35,741 nt of DNA from an uncultured Lachnospiraceae bacterium (lineage in GTDB: Bacteria; Bacillota; Clostridia; Lachnospirales; Lachnospiraceae), in assembly GCA_902760755.1 (NCBI GenBank), contig CACWHK010000020.1, positions 1 to 35,741 of the forward strand. Reading direction: 5' to 3'. Shown piece by piece: positions 16,160 to 23,793 of the stretch. How positions within the stretch are numbered: the stretch's first letter is position 1; the number at the start of each line of letters is the position of its first letter. The translations under genes were made by a program, and so were the position numbers. A model generated the notes under the pieces. It had not been told where the DNA came from. It searched no databases and saw only the letters and a list, made by a program, of their open reading frames with translations.

Positions 16160-16951
16160 TCACTGCGTCCTCTGCCGGTAGGCTTCGTACGCAACCACAG
16201 ACCCGCTGACTGCTGCGTTCAGTGACTCCACCTTCCCCTCCATGGGGATCCGGAGCAGCCGGTCTGCCGTCGCAGCCACTTCCTCCGAAAGACCGTTCCC
16301 CTCATTTCCGATGAGGAAGGCTATGGGACCGGTCAGGTCTGCCTGATAAAAATCCGTACCGGACAGGTGTGTTCCGTAGACGATCACGCCTGTCTTTTTT
16401 AATGCTTCGATCTCTGCCGGAAGATCCTCCACCACCCGGACCGGAACCCGGAAGATGGTTCCCATGGTGCTGCGCACCACCTTTGGACTGTAGGGATCTG
16501 CGGAGCCCTTGCTGAGCAGTACGGCAGTGGCACCGACAGCCTCCGCGGTGCGGATCAGGGTACCTACATTTCCGGGGTCCTGCAGACCGTCGAGGATAAG
16601 ATAAAGAGGGGCCTTGCCCGAGGAGACAGGGGACGGTTCTCTGTCTCCCGCTGTCTCTGTCTCCTTCAGGAATCTCACCACTGCCAGCATGCCCTGAGGT
16701 GTCTCGGTGTCGGAAAGCTTTCGAAGTACCGGTTCGGACACCGTCTCCACACGGTCACACCAGTGCTCCAGCTCCGGATACTCCGCAAGGGCAGCCTCCG
16801 TCAGGAAGAGGCACTTACGCTCCGCCTCCGGAACCTCGCGGATCATGCGGATCCCTTCCACCACAAAGCAGCCCTCCTCCCGACGGAAGGAAGCCTTCTT
16901 CTTCAGCTTCTCCACGTATTTCACGGTATCGTTGGTCAGTGATGTGATCAT
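16160..16951 (-). CDS. TrmH/SpoU-family rRNA 2'-O-methyltransferase
   Basis: SPOUT-class methyltransferase of 263 residues that most likely methylates a ribose in 23S rRNA. An N-terminal substrate-binding domain (about 1-95; SLTNDTVKYVEKLKKKASFRREEGCFVVEG) precedes the knotted catalytic domain. That domain has motif 1 LILDGLQDPGNVGTLIRTAEA, motif 2 IAFLIGNEGNGLSEEV and motif 3 RIPMEGKVESLNAAVSGSVVAYE. A GGAG site precedes the ATG. The linker between domains (about residues 97-112) is encoded by an inserted copy of the family B palindromic repeat, read in frame without breaking the gene. Exact target nucleotide is not known from sequence. Confidence 0.9.
   Translation of the reverse strand: MITSLTNDTVKYVEKLKKKASFRREEGCFVVEGIRMIREVPEAERKCLFLTEAALAEYPELEHWCDRVETVSEPVLRKLSDTETPQGMLAVVRFLKETETAGDREPSPVSSGKAPLYLILDGLQDPGNVGTLIRTAEAVGATAVLLSKGSADPYSPKVVRSTMGTIFRVPVRVVEDLPAEIEALKKTGVIVYGTHLSGTDFYQADLTGPIAFLIGNEGNGLSEEVAATADRLLRIPMEGKVESLNAAVSGSVVAYEAYRQRTQ
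16622..16664. repeat. Family B palindrome inside the rRNA methyltransferase gene
   Basis: GGAGACAGGGGACGGTTCTC plus CTGTCTCC, with a further CTGTCTCTGTCTCC tail. It encodes the linker residues [12 protein letters not shown] in frame. Confidence 0.8.
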
Positions 16952-16975
16952 AGCTTTCTCCAGTAATATGTCATG

Positions 16976-17009
16976 GGATTCTTCACCCCTGGGGGTTCAA
17001 AGTGACAGG
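16976..17009. repeat. Family A intergenic palindrome, copy 5
   Basis: GGATTCTTCACCCCTGGGGG followed by TTCAAAGTGACAGG, in the gap between dnaE and the rRNA methyltransferase gene. It abuts a family B copy. Confidence 0.7.
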
Positions 17010-17035
17010 GAGACAGAGAACCGTCCCCTGTCTCC
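17008..17035. repeat. Family B palindrome abutting the dnaE stop
   Basis: GGGAGACAGAGAACCGTCCC then CTGTCTCC. The dnaE stop codon begins at the very next base. Confidence 0.8.
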
Positions 17036-20000
17036 TTATCGTCTCTTCGCTTCCCGTACAAGCACGGAATTCTCTCCGTATTCCAGCTGCAGCTTCTTCA
17101 GCAGGCTGTCATCCACATGCACGGGCCGGCGGATCTCCACACGCTTTTTCTCTTCCTTCAGCTGGACATAGACCGGAGTCCGTCCGGGGCTTTCCCGAAG
17201 CAGCTCCTCCAGCTCCTTCTGTATGCTGCGAAGCCCTGCCAGATTCGGAGCCAGCAGCCAGAGCTCCTTCGACTCCTCCTCCAACTGCCGCTTCAGCACA
17301 TCAAAGGACTGGATCTCGGATGCCAGAAGCTTCCCTTCCTCCTCGGAAATGGAAGCGCGTCCCCGTACCATGATCCCCTTATTATTCTCCAGGAACATCC
17401 GGCAGGAATCATATACCTTCGGGAATACCACCACCTCGATCTGTCCGTACAGATCCTCCAGTGTCACAAAGGCCATGGCCTCATTGTTCCGCGTCATCTT
17501 CACATTGATCTGCTCGATCATACCGCACATGGTGTAGTTCATATTATCCTGTGCGGTGGTGGTACCGGTCTCTTCCTCCGGCACAAAGTCCAGGGTGCTG
17601 GCAGTTGCATACCGGTCCAGAAGATCCTTATAAGCATCCAGCGGATGTCCGCTGACGTAAATGCCGAGAACCTCCTTCTCCTTCTGCAGGATCTCCTCCT
17701 TCGGGAATTCCGGCAGATCCGGGAAGATCTTCTTCGTCTTTACCACCTCTTCCTCTCCGAGGAAGTCCATGAGGGACATCTGTCCCGACATGCTCTGCTT
17801 CTTCTCCGCATTCACCTGATCCACGATCTCCGGGAACATCAGGATCATCTGCCTTCGATTCTGGCCGAAGCTGTCGAAGGCTCCCGCGTAGATAAAGCTT
17901 TCAATGGTCCTCTTATTCGCTTCCTTGTTGGAGAGCCGGCGGATAAAGTCCGTCAGATCCTCGAAGGGGCCGTTCTCTTCCCGCTCCCGCAGGATCTCGT
18001 CCACCACGGTATCTCCCACGGAACGAACTGCTGACATGCCATAGCGGATGCCTCCGCTGTCCACGGAGAACTCGCCGCGACCTACATTTACGTCCGGCGG
18101 AAGCAGCCGGATTCCCATCCGCTTCACTGCCTCGATATAGTTGGCAAGCTTCGCACTGTTGCTCCGGACGGAGGTAAGAAGCGCTGCCATAAAGTCCAGC
18201 GGGTAGTAGCACCGAAGGTAGGCAGTCTCATAGGCCACAACGGCATAGGCCGCTGCATGGGACTTGTTGAAGGCATAGCTTGCGAAGGCTGCCATCTCAT
18301 CGAAGATCTTATTTGCGATCTCCTCCGGCACACCGTTTTTGATACAACCGGGCACACCCAGCTCTTCATTTCCGTAGACGAAGTACTCCCGCTCCTTCGC
18401 CATCACGTCCGCCTTCTTCTTGGACATGGCGCGACGCACCAGATCGGACCGTCCCAGGGAATAGCCGGCCAGCTTCATAACGATCTGCATAACCTGCTCC
18501 TGATAGACGATACAGCCGTAGGTGGGCTTCAGGATATCCTCTAAAAGCGGGGTGTCGTAGGTCACCTCTTCGGGGTGGGACTGGGCCTTCACGTATTGCG
18601 GAATAAAGTCCATGGGACCCGGTCGGTACAGAGAAATGCCGGCGATGACATCCTCCATGTTTCTCGGCCGGAGCTCCCGCATGAAGCTTCGCATACCGCT
18701 GGACTCCAGCTGGAAGACGCCCTCGGTCTTTCCTTCGGAGATCATTTCATATACCTTCGGGTCATCCATATCCAGATGGTCGATATCGATCTCGATCCCG
18801 AGGCGCTCCTTCACGGAAGCCACGGCATCCTGGATCACCGTCAGTGTCCGGATGCCCAGGAAGTCCATCTTCAGAAGCCCCAGCTCCTCGATGGTGGTCA
18901 TATTGTACTGTGTGGTTACCGCGTCGCTGTTCCGGGACAGGGGAACATAGTCCACGATGGGTTCCCGACCGATCACGACACCGGCCGCATGCATGGAAGC
19001 ATGCCGCGGAAGCCCCTCCAGCTGACGGGCCATATCCACCAGATATTTTACATCTTCATTTTCTTCGTAGAACTTACGGAAGTCCGCACTCTTCTCCAGG
19101 GCCAGGCCGATGGTCATGCCAAGCTCCATGGGGATGGACTTTGCCACGAGATCGCAGGTCTTGTAGGGGATATCCAGCGCACGTCCCACGTCGCGGATGC
19201 AGTTTCTTGCAGCCAGGGTTCCGAAGGTCACGATCTGCACCACCATCTCCTCACCGTACTTCCGGGTGACGTAGTCGATCACCTCCTGCCTGCGCTCGTC
19301 CGCGAAGTCCACGTCAATATCGGGCATGGTCACACGTTCCGGATTCAGGAAACGCTCGAACAGCAGGTCGTAACGAATGGGATCGATGTTCGTGATGTGC
19401 AGCGAATAAGAGACAATACTTCCGGCCGCGGAACCACGTCCCGGACCCACCATGATGCCCACACTGCGGGCATATTTGATAAAGTCCCAAACGATCAGGA
19501 AGTAGTCCACGAAGCCCATGCTGGTAATGACAGACAGCTCATGCTCCAGACGCTCTCTTAGCTCCGGAGTCACGGGGTTGTAACGCTCTGCAAGACCGGT
19601 CTCGCAAAGCTCCCGAAGGTAGCTTTCCGCAGTATAACCCTCCGGCACATCAAACCGGGGAATCTTATGCTCACCGAAAACAATATTCACATTGCAGCGG
19701 TCTGCGATCCTCTGGGTATTCGCCAGCGCTTCCGGTGCATAGGGGAAGAGGGCTGCCATCTCCTCTTCGCTCTTCAGGTAGTAATTCCCGCCCTCGTAGC
19801 GCATGCGGTTCTCTTCCTGCACCTTCCGGTTGGTCTGGATGCAGAGCAGGATATCGTGGGCTTCCCAGTCCTCGGCATAGATATAATGGGAATCATTGGT
19901 GCAGACCAGCGGAATCCCGGTCTCTCCTGCGATGCGCATTACCCCCTGGTTCACCATGCTGTCCTCTGCCAGCCCGTGGTCCTGCATTTCCAGAAAATAG

Positions 20001-20509
20001 TTGTCCGGTCCGAAGGTATCACGGTACCAGAGAGCCGTCTTCACGGCCTCCTCGTACAGGCCACGACGGATATTTACAGCCACCTCGCCCTGCATGCAGG
20101 CGGATAGACAGATCAGTCCCTCATGGTACTTTGCCAGCACCTCCCGGTCCACCCGGGGCTTGTAGTAGAAGCCCTCGGTGAAGCCCTTGGACACGATCTT
20201 GCAGAGATTCCGGTAGCCCTCGTCGGTTTCCGCCAGAAGGATCAGATGGTAGTACCTCTCATCCTCCTTCCCCACCTCCCGGTCAAACCGGGAGCCCGGA
20301 GCCACGTAAACCTCGCAGCCGATGATGGGCCGGATCCCCTCGGCCTTGCAGGCCTTGTAGAAATCGATGGCGCCGTACATAACGCCGTGGTCCGTGATGG
20401 CAAGGGAATCAAAGCCAAGCTCCTTCGCACGCTTCACCAGCGGCCTCACCTTGGCTGATCCGTCCAGCAGACTGTATTCCGTATGCACATGTAAATGTGT
20501 GAATGCCAT
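17036..20509 (-). CDS. dnaE: DNA polymerase III alpha subunit, DnaE type
   Basis: Replicative polymerase of 1157 residues, typical of the DnaE1 class (no internal exonuclease, so not PolC). The N-terminal PHP domain starts MAFTHLHVHTEYSLLDGSAK with metal-binding His6 and His8. The C-family polymerase core has GPGRGSAAGS at 356-364 and the catalytic aspartates in PDIDVDF (396-402). The fingers region includes GIRTLTVIQDAV and PGPMDFIPQYV, and a helix-hairpin-helix segment (YAFNKSHAAAYAVVAY) precedes it. GQMSLMDFL near 920 resembles a clamp-binding motif, and an OB domain follows at about 990-1070. An AGAGGAA site precedes the ATG. It is flanked on both sides by repeat elements and is probably transcribed alone. 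Confidence 0.96.
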   Translation of the reverse strand: MAFTHLHVHTEYSLLDGSAKVRPLVKRAKELGFDSLAITDHGVMYGAIDFYKACKAEGIRPIIGCEVYVAPGSRFDREVGKEDERYYHLILLAETDEGYRNLCKIVSKGFTEGFYYKPRVDREVLAKYHEGLICLSACMQGEVAVNIRRGLYEEAVKTALWYRDTFGPDNYFLEMQDHGLAEDSMVNQGVMRIAGETGIPLVCTNDSHYIYAEDWEAHDILLCIQTNRKVQEENRMRYEGGNYYLKSEEEMAALFPYAPEALANTQRIADRCNVNIVFGEHKIPRFDVPEGYTAESYLRELCETGLAERYNPVTPELRERLEHELSVITSMGFVDYFLIVWDFIKYARSVGIMVGPGRGSAAGSIVSYSLHITNIDPIRYDLLFERFLNPERVTMPDIDVDFADERRQEVIDYVTRKYGEEMVVQIVTFGTLAARNCIRDVGRALDIPYKTCDLVAKSIPMELGMTIGLALEKSADFRKFYEENEDVKYLVDMARQLEGLPRHASMHAAGVVIGREPIVDYVPLSRNSDAVTTQYNMTTIEELGLLKMDFLGIRTLTVIQDAVASVKERLGIEIDIDHLDMDDPKVYEMISEGKTEGVFQLESSGMRSFMRELRPRNMEDVIAGISLYRPGPMDFIPQYVKAQSHPEEVTYDTPLLEDILKPTYGCIVYQEQVMQIVMKLAGYSLGRSDLVRRAMSKKKADVMAKEREYFVYGNEELGVPGCIKNGVPEEIANKIFDEMAAFASYAFNKSHAAAYAVVAYETAYLRCYYPLDFMAALLTSVRSNSAKLANYIEAVKRMGIRLLPPDVNVGRGEFSVDSGGIRYGMSAVRSVGDTVVDEILREREENGPFEDLTDFIRRLSNKEANKRTIESFIYAGAFDSFGQNRRQMILMFPEIVDQVNAEKKQSMSGQMSLMDFLGEEEVVKTKKIFPDLPEFPKEEILQKEKEVLGIYVSGHPLDAYKDLLDRYATASTLDFVPEEETGTTTAQDNMNYTMCGMIEQINVKMTRNNEAMAFVTLEDLYGQIEVVVFPKVYDSCRMFLENNKGIMVRGRASISEEEGKLLASEIQSFDVLKRQLEEESKELWLLAPNLAGLRSIQKELEELLRESPGRTPVYVQLKEEKKRVEIRRPVHVDDSLLKKLQLEYGENSVLVREAKRR

Positions 20510-20528
20510 ATGGTTCCTCTATTCTTTC

Positions 20529-20558
20529 AGATCCTTCGCCTGCCGGCTCAGGATGACA
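20529..20558. repeat. Family A palindrome, copy 6
   Basis: AGATCCTTCGCCTGCCGGCT then CAGGATGACA, first of three copies in the 181-base gap upstream of dnaE. Confidence 0.75.
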
Positions 20559-20563
20559 TATAC

Positions 20564-20596
20564 CTGTCATTTCTGAGCACACAGTGCGAAGAATCC
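20564..20596. repeat. Family A palindrome, copy 7 (inverted)
   Basis: Opposite orientation to its neighbours: CTGTCATTTCTGAG ... GCGAAGAATCC. With copy 6 it makes a head-to-head pair. Confidence 0.7.
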
Positions 20597-20605
20597 TTTT
20601 ACTTT

Positions 20606-20698
20606 GTCATGGGATCCTTCACCTTCGCGCTGCCGCTTGGTCGATTCGGCGCTGAACGCATGCCACCGGCATGCAGCGCCCCTTCGGGGTTCAGGATG
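20606..20698. repeat. Family A palindrome, copy 8, with internal insert
   Basis: Arms GGATCCTTCACC and GGGGTTCAGGATG enclose an extra hairpin. That hairpin has GGCGCT/AGCGCC outer and GCATGCC/GGCATGC inner stems (20648-20680). The right arm supplies the last codon and TGA stop of the DUF5662 gene. Confidence 0.7.
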
Positions 20699-21275
20699 TT
20701 TTATTCTTCTTGTATCTCCTGTAAGCCTTCATATATCGTCTTACGTAGTCGAAGGTCGCATCCTCCCCCTCCTCCGCCAGCTTCTTCAGAAGCATTTCCA
20801 GCTTCTTTGCGGTGTAGGGATGCAACATGGTCTTGCTCCGTCCGCGGTAGAAGTAGTTCAGCGCGGAGGCGTCCGTGTAGGCATCGCCCTGGTAGATCTT
20901 GCTGGCAGCAACCCGATCGCAGAACATTTCCACAATATAGTTGTCGGGCATCTTCATTCCCACCATGCCGGGCACGCTCCGGTCCGCGGAGTAGTCCACC
21001 CAGTACTCCAGGTGGTGCTTGTTCCGGCCCTTATGGTGGAGCCAGGCGGTGGTGAGGCCCTTGTCCTCCCGCTCCGCGTCATTGGGGCTCCGGTTGCCCT
21101 GATAATACTTCACACCCATCAGAAATTCGGAGGGTCCGTACTTTGAAAGATCGTGCAGGATCCCCTGGCGGTACAGGCCGCAACGGAAGCAGTTCTTCCC
21201 CACCTCCACCTTATGGCGGGTGATGGTCTTTAGGTGATTATATGCATTTGAAAGATACTTCTTTGTGTCTGACAT
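20691..21275 (-). CDS. DUF5662 family protein (HD-like)
   Basis: A 194-residue soluble protein of unknown function, with GGAGGGAGAG before the ATG. It resembles the DUF5662 family. It has histidine-rich motifs that could bind metal: ITRHKVEVGKNCF, GILHDLSKYGPSEF, WLHHKGRNKHHLEYW and MPDNYIVEMFCDRVAASKIY, an arrangement reminiscent of HD-type phosphohydrolases. The C-terminus is very basic (YVRRYMKAYRRYKKNK). The final Ser codon and TGA stop fall inside a family A repeat (TCCTGA), so the repeat appears to have set the present C-terminus. No operon partner is apparent. Confidence 0.8.
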   Translation of the reverse strand: MSDTKKYLSNAYNHLKTITRHKVEVGKNCFRCGLYRQGILHDLSKYGPSEFLMGVKYYQGNRSPNDAEREDKGLTTAWLHHKGRNKHHLEYWVDYSADRSVPGMVGMKMPDNYIVEMFCDRVAASKIYQGDAYTDASALNYFYRGRSKTMLHPYTAKKLEMLLKKLAEEGEDATFDYVRRYMKAYRRYKKNKTS

Positions 21276-21360
21276 GGAGCTCTCCCTCCGTGCGGGTATC
21301 GGTTCATCGCACGTAATCCATTATACCAAATATGGCCCCCTTTTACAAAATAAAACGCAT

Positions 21361-21395
21361 CAAAAAAGGTGCAATCCTCTGAAGGATTACACCTT
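21361..21395 (-). terminator. Terminator of tRNA-Thr
   Basis: Thirteen-base-pair stem AAGGTGTAATCCT/AGGATTGCACCTT (one G-U pair) with a 4-base loop, then TTTT on the minus strand, directly after the tRNA. Confidence 0.92.
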
Positions 21396-21401
21396 GTTTT
21401 G

Positions 21402-21474
21402 AGCTCCCGACGGGACTCGAACCCGTGATCTATTGATTACGAATCAATCGCTCTACCGACTGAGCCACGGAAGC
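21402..21474 (-). tRNA. tRNA-Thr (anticodon CGU)
   Basis: A 73-base cloverleaf on the minus strand. Acceptor GCTTCCG/CGGGAGC, D arm GCTC-AGTCGGTA-GAGC, anticodon stem ATTGA/TCAAT with loop TTCGTAA (anticodon CGT, reading ACG), T arm with GGGTTCGAGTCCC, discriminator U, CCA not encoded. It has its own promoter (21506-21534) and terminator (21361-21395), so it is an independent single-gene unit. Confidence 0.96.
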
Positions 21475-21505
21475 GTCTTGCTTGATAATTAAATCAGCAA
21501 AGGCG

Positions 21506-21534
21506 ATTATAGCATAAACAACCTCCAATGGCAA
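21506..21534 (-). promoter_or_regulatory. Sigma-A promoter of tRNA-Thr
   Basis: TTGCCA (21529-21534) and TATAAT (21506-21511) on the minus strand, spacing 17. Confidence 0.88.
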
Positions 21535-21572
21535 GAGACATTTAAACCTTTCTATTTAGGGTATTTCACGCG

Positions 21573-21602
21573 AAAAAAAACAGCGCCGGGTGGGCGCTGT
21601 TT
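21573..21602 (-). terminator. Terminator of the TerD-like gene
   Basis: Ten-base-pair stem AAACAGCGCC/GGCGCTGTTT (21578-21587 with 21593-21602) and a T run on the minus strand, 10 bases past the gene's stop. Confidence 0.93.
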
Positions 21603-21611
21603 CAGAAAACG

Positions 21612-23657
21612 TTATTTGTTCATAAGAGCGATCATCTTCTCGAAGTCGTACTCCCGGATCACCTCCGCGCCTTCCGGTACGTCGATGATCTTATCGGTGA
21701 CAACCACCTCAGCCCCCGCCGGATCGGTGACAAGCTCGGTTGCCATCATCCGGAAGAACTCGTACACATTCATCACATCGGTGACGTGGAAGTAATCGGT
21801 AAGGAAGCGCATGTCTGTATCTCCGGCCACGCGCGCTCTGCTGTCTCTCGCCATGTTCAGCCAGATAAAGGTATTTGTGGTAAGATCCAGTCCGAACAGG
21901 TAGGCAAATGTGCTGGCACAGTTCACCAGAAAGGCGGACTGCACGGTCTTTGGCTCATAGATGAAGCCGGAGTCCTTGACGTCGCGCAGCATATAGCCTG
22001 CCTTGCAGAAGCACTCGTCGAAGTTGCTCCCCGAGAATACATTGTCGCAGAAGACCATGTACCGGAAGTCCGGATATATCTGACGGAACCGCTCCAGGTT
22101 GATGTCGAAGTACTCCGAACCGCCATGAAAACCACTGGTCTCATCGCCGGAATAGGTCACGGCCTCAGACTGTGCTTCGGCCATGGTTCTCCAGGAGAAT
22201 TCCCTCCGTCTTCCCTTCGTATCAATGGCGAAGCAGGAAAGATCGATATCGTTCACCTTCTCCCAGTAAGTGAAGGCGCGAAGCTTCTTCGTCTCTCCGA
22301 TGGGAATCCTTGTTCCCCGGGTCAGTACACCGAAGCCACCCTGGGATGCGGTCTCCTGCAGGGGCAGTGCGTAGCGCTGCATATCCGGGTCGATATAGAC
22401 CTTACCCAGACGTCCTGCCAGGTGTCGCTGCAGGATATTCCGCAGCTCTTTCGCCAGCATCCCGGCCTGTCCCACCGTGATATGGGACTTCCGACGGCGC
22501 ATCTCCTCCTCCGTCTCCTGATGGATCCGGAGCTTGTTATACTTTGTAAACCGGAAGGTTCGGGCTGCCTGATTTCGCTCGTAATTCGAGTAAGCCAGGA
22601 GCAGCTGGAGCAGTACGATGATATTGTCCGAATCCACATTTCGTACCACATACCCGAAATCCTCCAGGTCTTTGCAGCGGCTTAAAATGTAGTTCAGATT
22701 CCGGAGCACTGCACCGGAGCCCTTCTCCTTTTTCAGAAGCTCCATGGCAGCAACGACCTCACCCTCTGCCATGGCGCGCTCAAAGGAAGAATAAACCGAT
22801 TGGTTGTCCCGTCCGCGCATGGCATCCAGGAACTCCTGCTCCGCCACATTCTTTGCCTTAAAATGCAGATGATGCAGCAGTCCGTTCCATGCCTTCTTCT
22901 TTTCGAAGCAGGCCTTCAGATTACAGCGTCCCAACGAGAACAGCTTATGGATCAGAGCCGTGATAAGCTTCCGGTCCTGATTCCGAAGATTCAGCTGACT
23001 GAGATTCTCGTTCTGATATTCCTTAAAGTTCAGTACATCCACAAACCGGATCACATCCGAAAGATTCAGAAACTCTGCAAACTGCAGACTTCTGGTTTCC
23101 AGAAGGAGCAGGGTTGCCGTATCCTTAGAGGCCACGGTCTGCACCTTATGGTCATAGGTAAGGATGTACTCCCTTATCATATCAAACTGAGACTCGCTGA
23201 CCGGACGTGTGCCCGCCAGCAGCTGATCCGTTGCCTCGGCCAGAAGCTTTGCAGCCTCTTCCTCCGTTACGATACGGAAGTCCCGAATCTTTGCCTTCTC
23301 GTTAAATGCGGTCCGTTCCATCTGCTCTTCGAAGAGGGAATGCCCTGCCTCGGAGAAATCACCGATGCCGTAGGTAACAAAGTAGTGGAGCATCTGGTCA
23401 AAGATCAGCTGATCCCTCGACAGCTTACGGACACTTTCCGGGAAGCCCCTGTAGAAGGGGGCCGGAACATCCTCCCCCAGCTGCTTTGAGGCAAATGCGA
23501 TCATATCCGAACGCACCAGGGCCTCGCCCTCCGTGATCCGGATATTGAACAGATTCGCAAGCGAAAAAAGGGCCTCGAAGGGATGCTTCTCCTCCGTACC
23601 CTCTTCGCAGACCAGAATATGCTTTTCAAACAGGTATTCCTTAAAAATCTCCTTCAT
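21612..23657 (-). CDS. Large protein with helical N-terminus and TerD-like C-terminal domain
   Basis: A 681-residue cytoplasmic protein without signal peptide. Residues 1-120 (ALFSLANLFNIRITEGEAL, VPAPFYRGFPESV, FDQMLHYFVTYGIGDFSEA) and the all-helical 180-415 (AWNGLLHHLHFKAKN, AMAEGEVVAAMELLKKEKGSGAVLRNLNYILSRCK) look like HEAT-type repeats. Residues about 458-605 match the TerD tellurium-resistance/stress fold: LRAFTYWEKVNDIDLSCFAID, AVTYSGDETSGFHGGSEYFDI, YMVFCDNVFSG and FIYEPKTVQ, the pattern of acidic Ca-binding loops. From memory the whole layout resembles the MXAN_6230/SCO0854-type proteins, here without the RING finger. There are no other ter genes nearby. Its 5' side holds the permuted tRNA-like RNA at 23785-23933. 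AGGTGA is the ribosome site. The TerD call is fairly sure; the function is not known. Confidence 0.72.
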   Translation of the reverse strand: MKEIFKEYLFEKHILVCEEGTEEKHPFEALFSLANLFNIRITEGEALVRSDMIAFASKQLGEDVPAPFYRGFPESVRKLSRDQLIFDQMLHYFVTYGIGDFSEAGHSLFEEQMERTAFNEKAKIRDFRIVTEEEAAKLLAEATDQLLAGTRPVSESQFDMIREYILTYDHKVQTVASKDTATLLLLETRSLQFAEFLNLSDVIRFVDVLNFKEYQNENLSQLNLRNQDRKLITALIHKLFSLGRCNLKACFEKKKAWNGLLHHLHFKAKNVAEQEFLDAMRGRDNQSVYSSFERAMAEGEVVAAMELLKKEKGSGAVLRNLNYILSRCKDLEDFGYVVRNVDSDNIIVLLQLLLAYSNYERNQAARTFRFTKYNKLRIHQETEEEMRRRKSHITVGQAGMLAKELRNILQRHLAGRLGKVYIDPDMQRYALPLQETASQGGFGVLTRGTRIPIGETKKLRAFTYWEKVNDIDLSCFAIDTKGRRREFSWRTMAEAQSEAVTYSGDETSGFHGGSEYFDINLERFRQIYPDFRYMVFCDNVFSGSNFDECFCKAGYMLRDVKDSGFIYEPKTVQSAFLVNCASTFAYLFGLDLTTNTFIWLNMARDSRARVAGDTDMRFLTDYFHVTDVMNVYEFFRMMATELVTDPAGAEVVVTDKIIDVPEGAEVIREYDFEKMIALMNK

Positions 23658-23695
23658 ACCACGTCACCTGCCTTTCATTCACATTTCTTTCCCAG

Positions 23696-23730
23696 ACAAC
23701 AATTCAGCATCCGAGGATGCTGAATGTTGT
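23696..23730 (-). other. Strong hairpin between the tRNA-like RNAs and the TerD-like gene
   Basis: ACAAC/GTTGT (5 pairs) plus ATTCAGCATCC/GGATGCTGAAT (10-11 pairs) with one bulged T. It starts one base after the second rod (23732-23793). No T tract follows, so it is not a standard terminator; it may cap the RNA or protect the downstream message. Confidence 0.65.
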
Positions 23731-23731
23731 A

Positions 23732-23793
23732 GGTTGATGATATTGCCGGATTCTCCAACCGAAAAGAAGTAAATCCGACTAGCTATCAAAACC
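23732..23793 (-). ncRNA. Second Y-RNA-like rod without tRNA module
   Basis: Read on the minus strand it folds as GG(TT)TTGAT/ATCAACC, then an internal loop AGCTA opposite AATATC, then GTCGGAT/ATCCGGC. A TTACTTC bulge on the 5' strand follows, then TTTTC/GGAGA closed by a GGTT loop. The 5' strand repeats that of the first rod (GAYAGCTAG...ATTTACTTCTTTT, 20 of 26 bases identical). The pairing partners differ, so the helices are kept by compensatory change. The two lowest pairs share bases 23792-23793 with the first rod. It may be part of the same transcript. No separate promoter was found. Confidence 0.55.
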
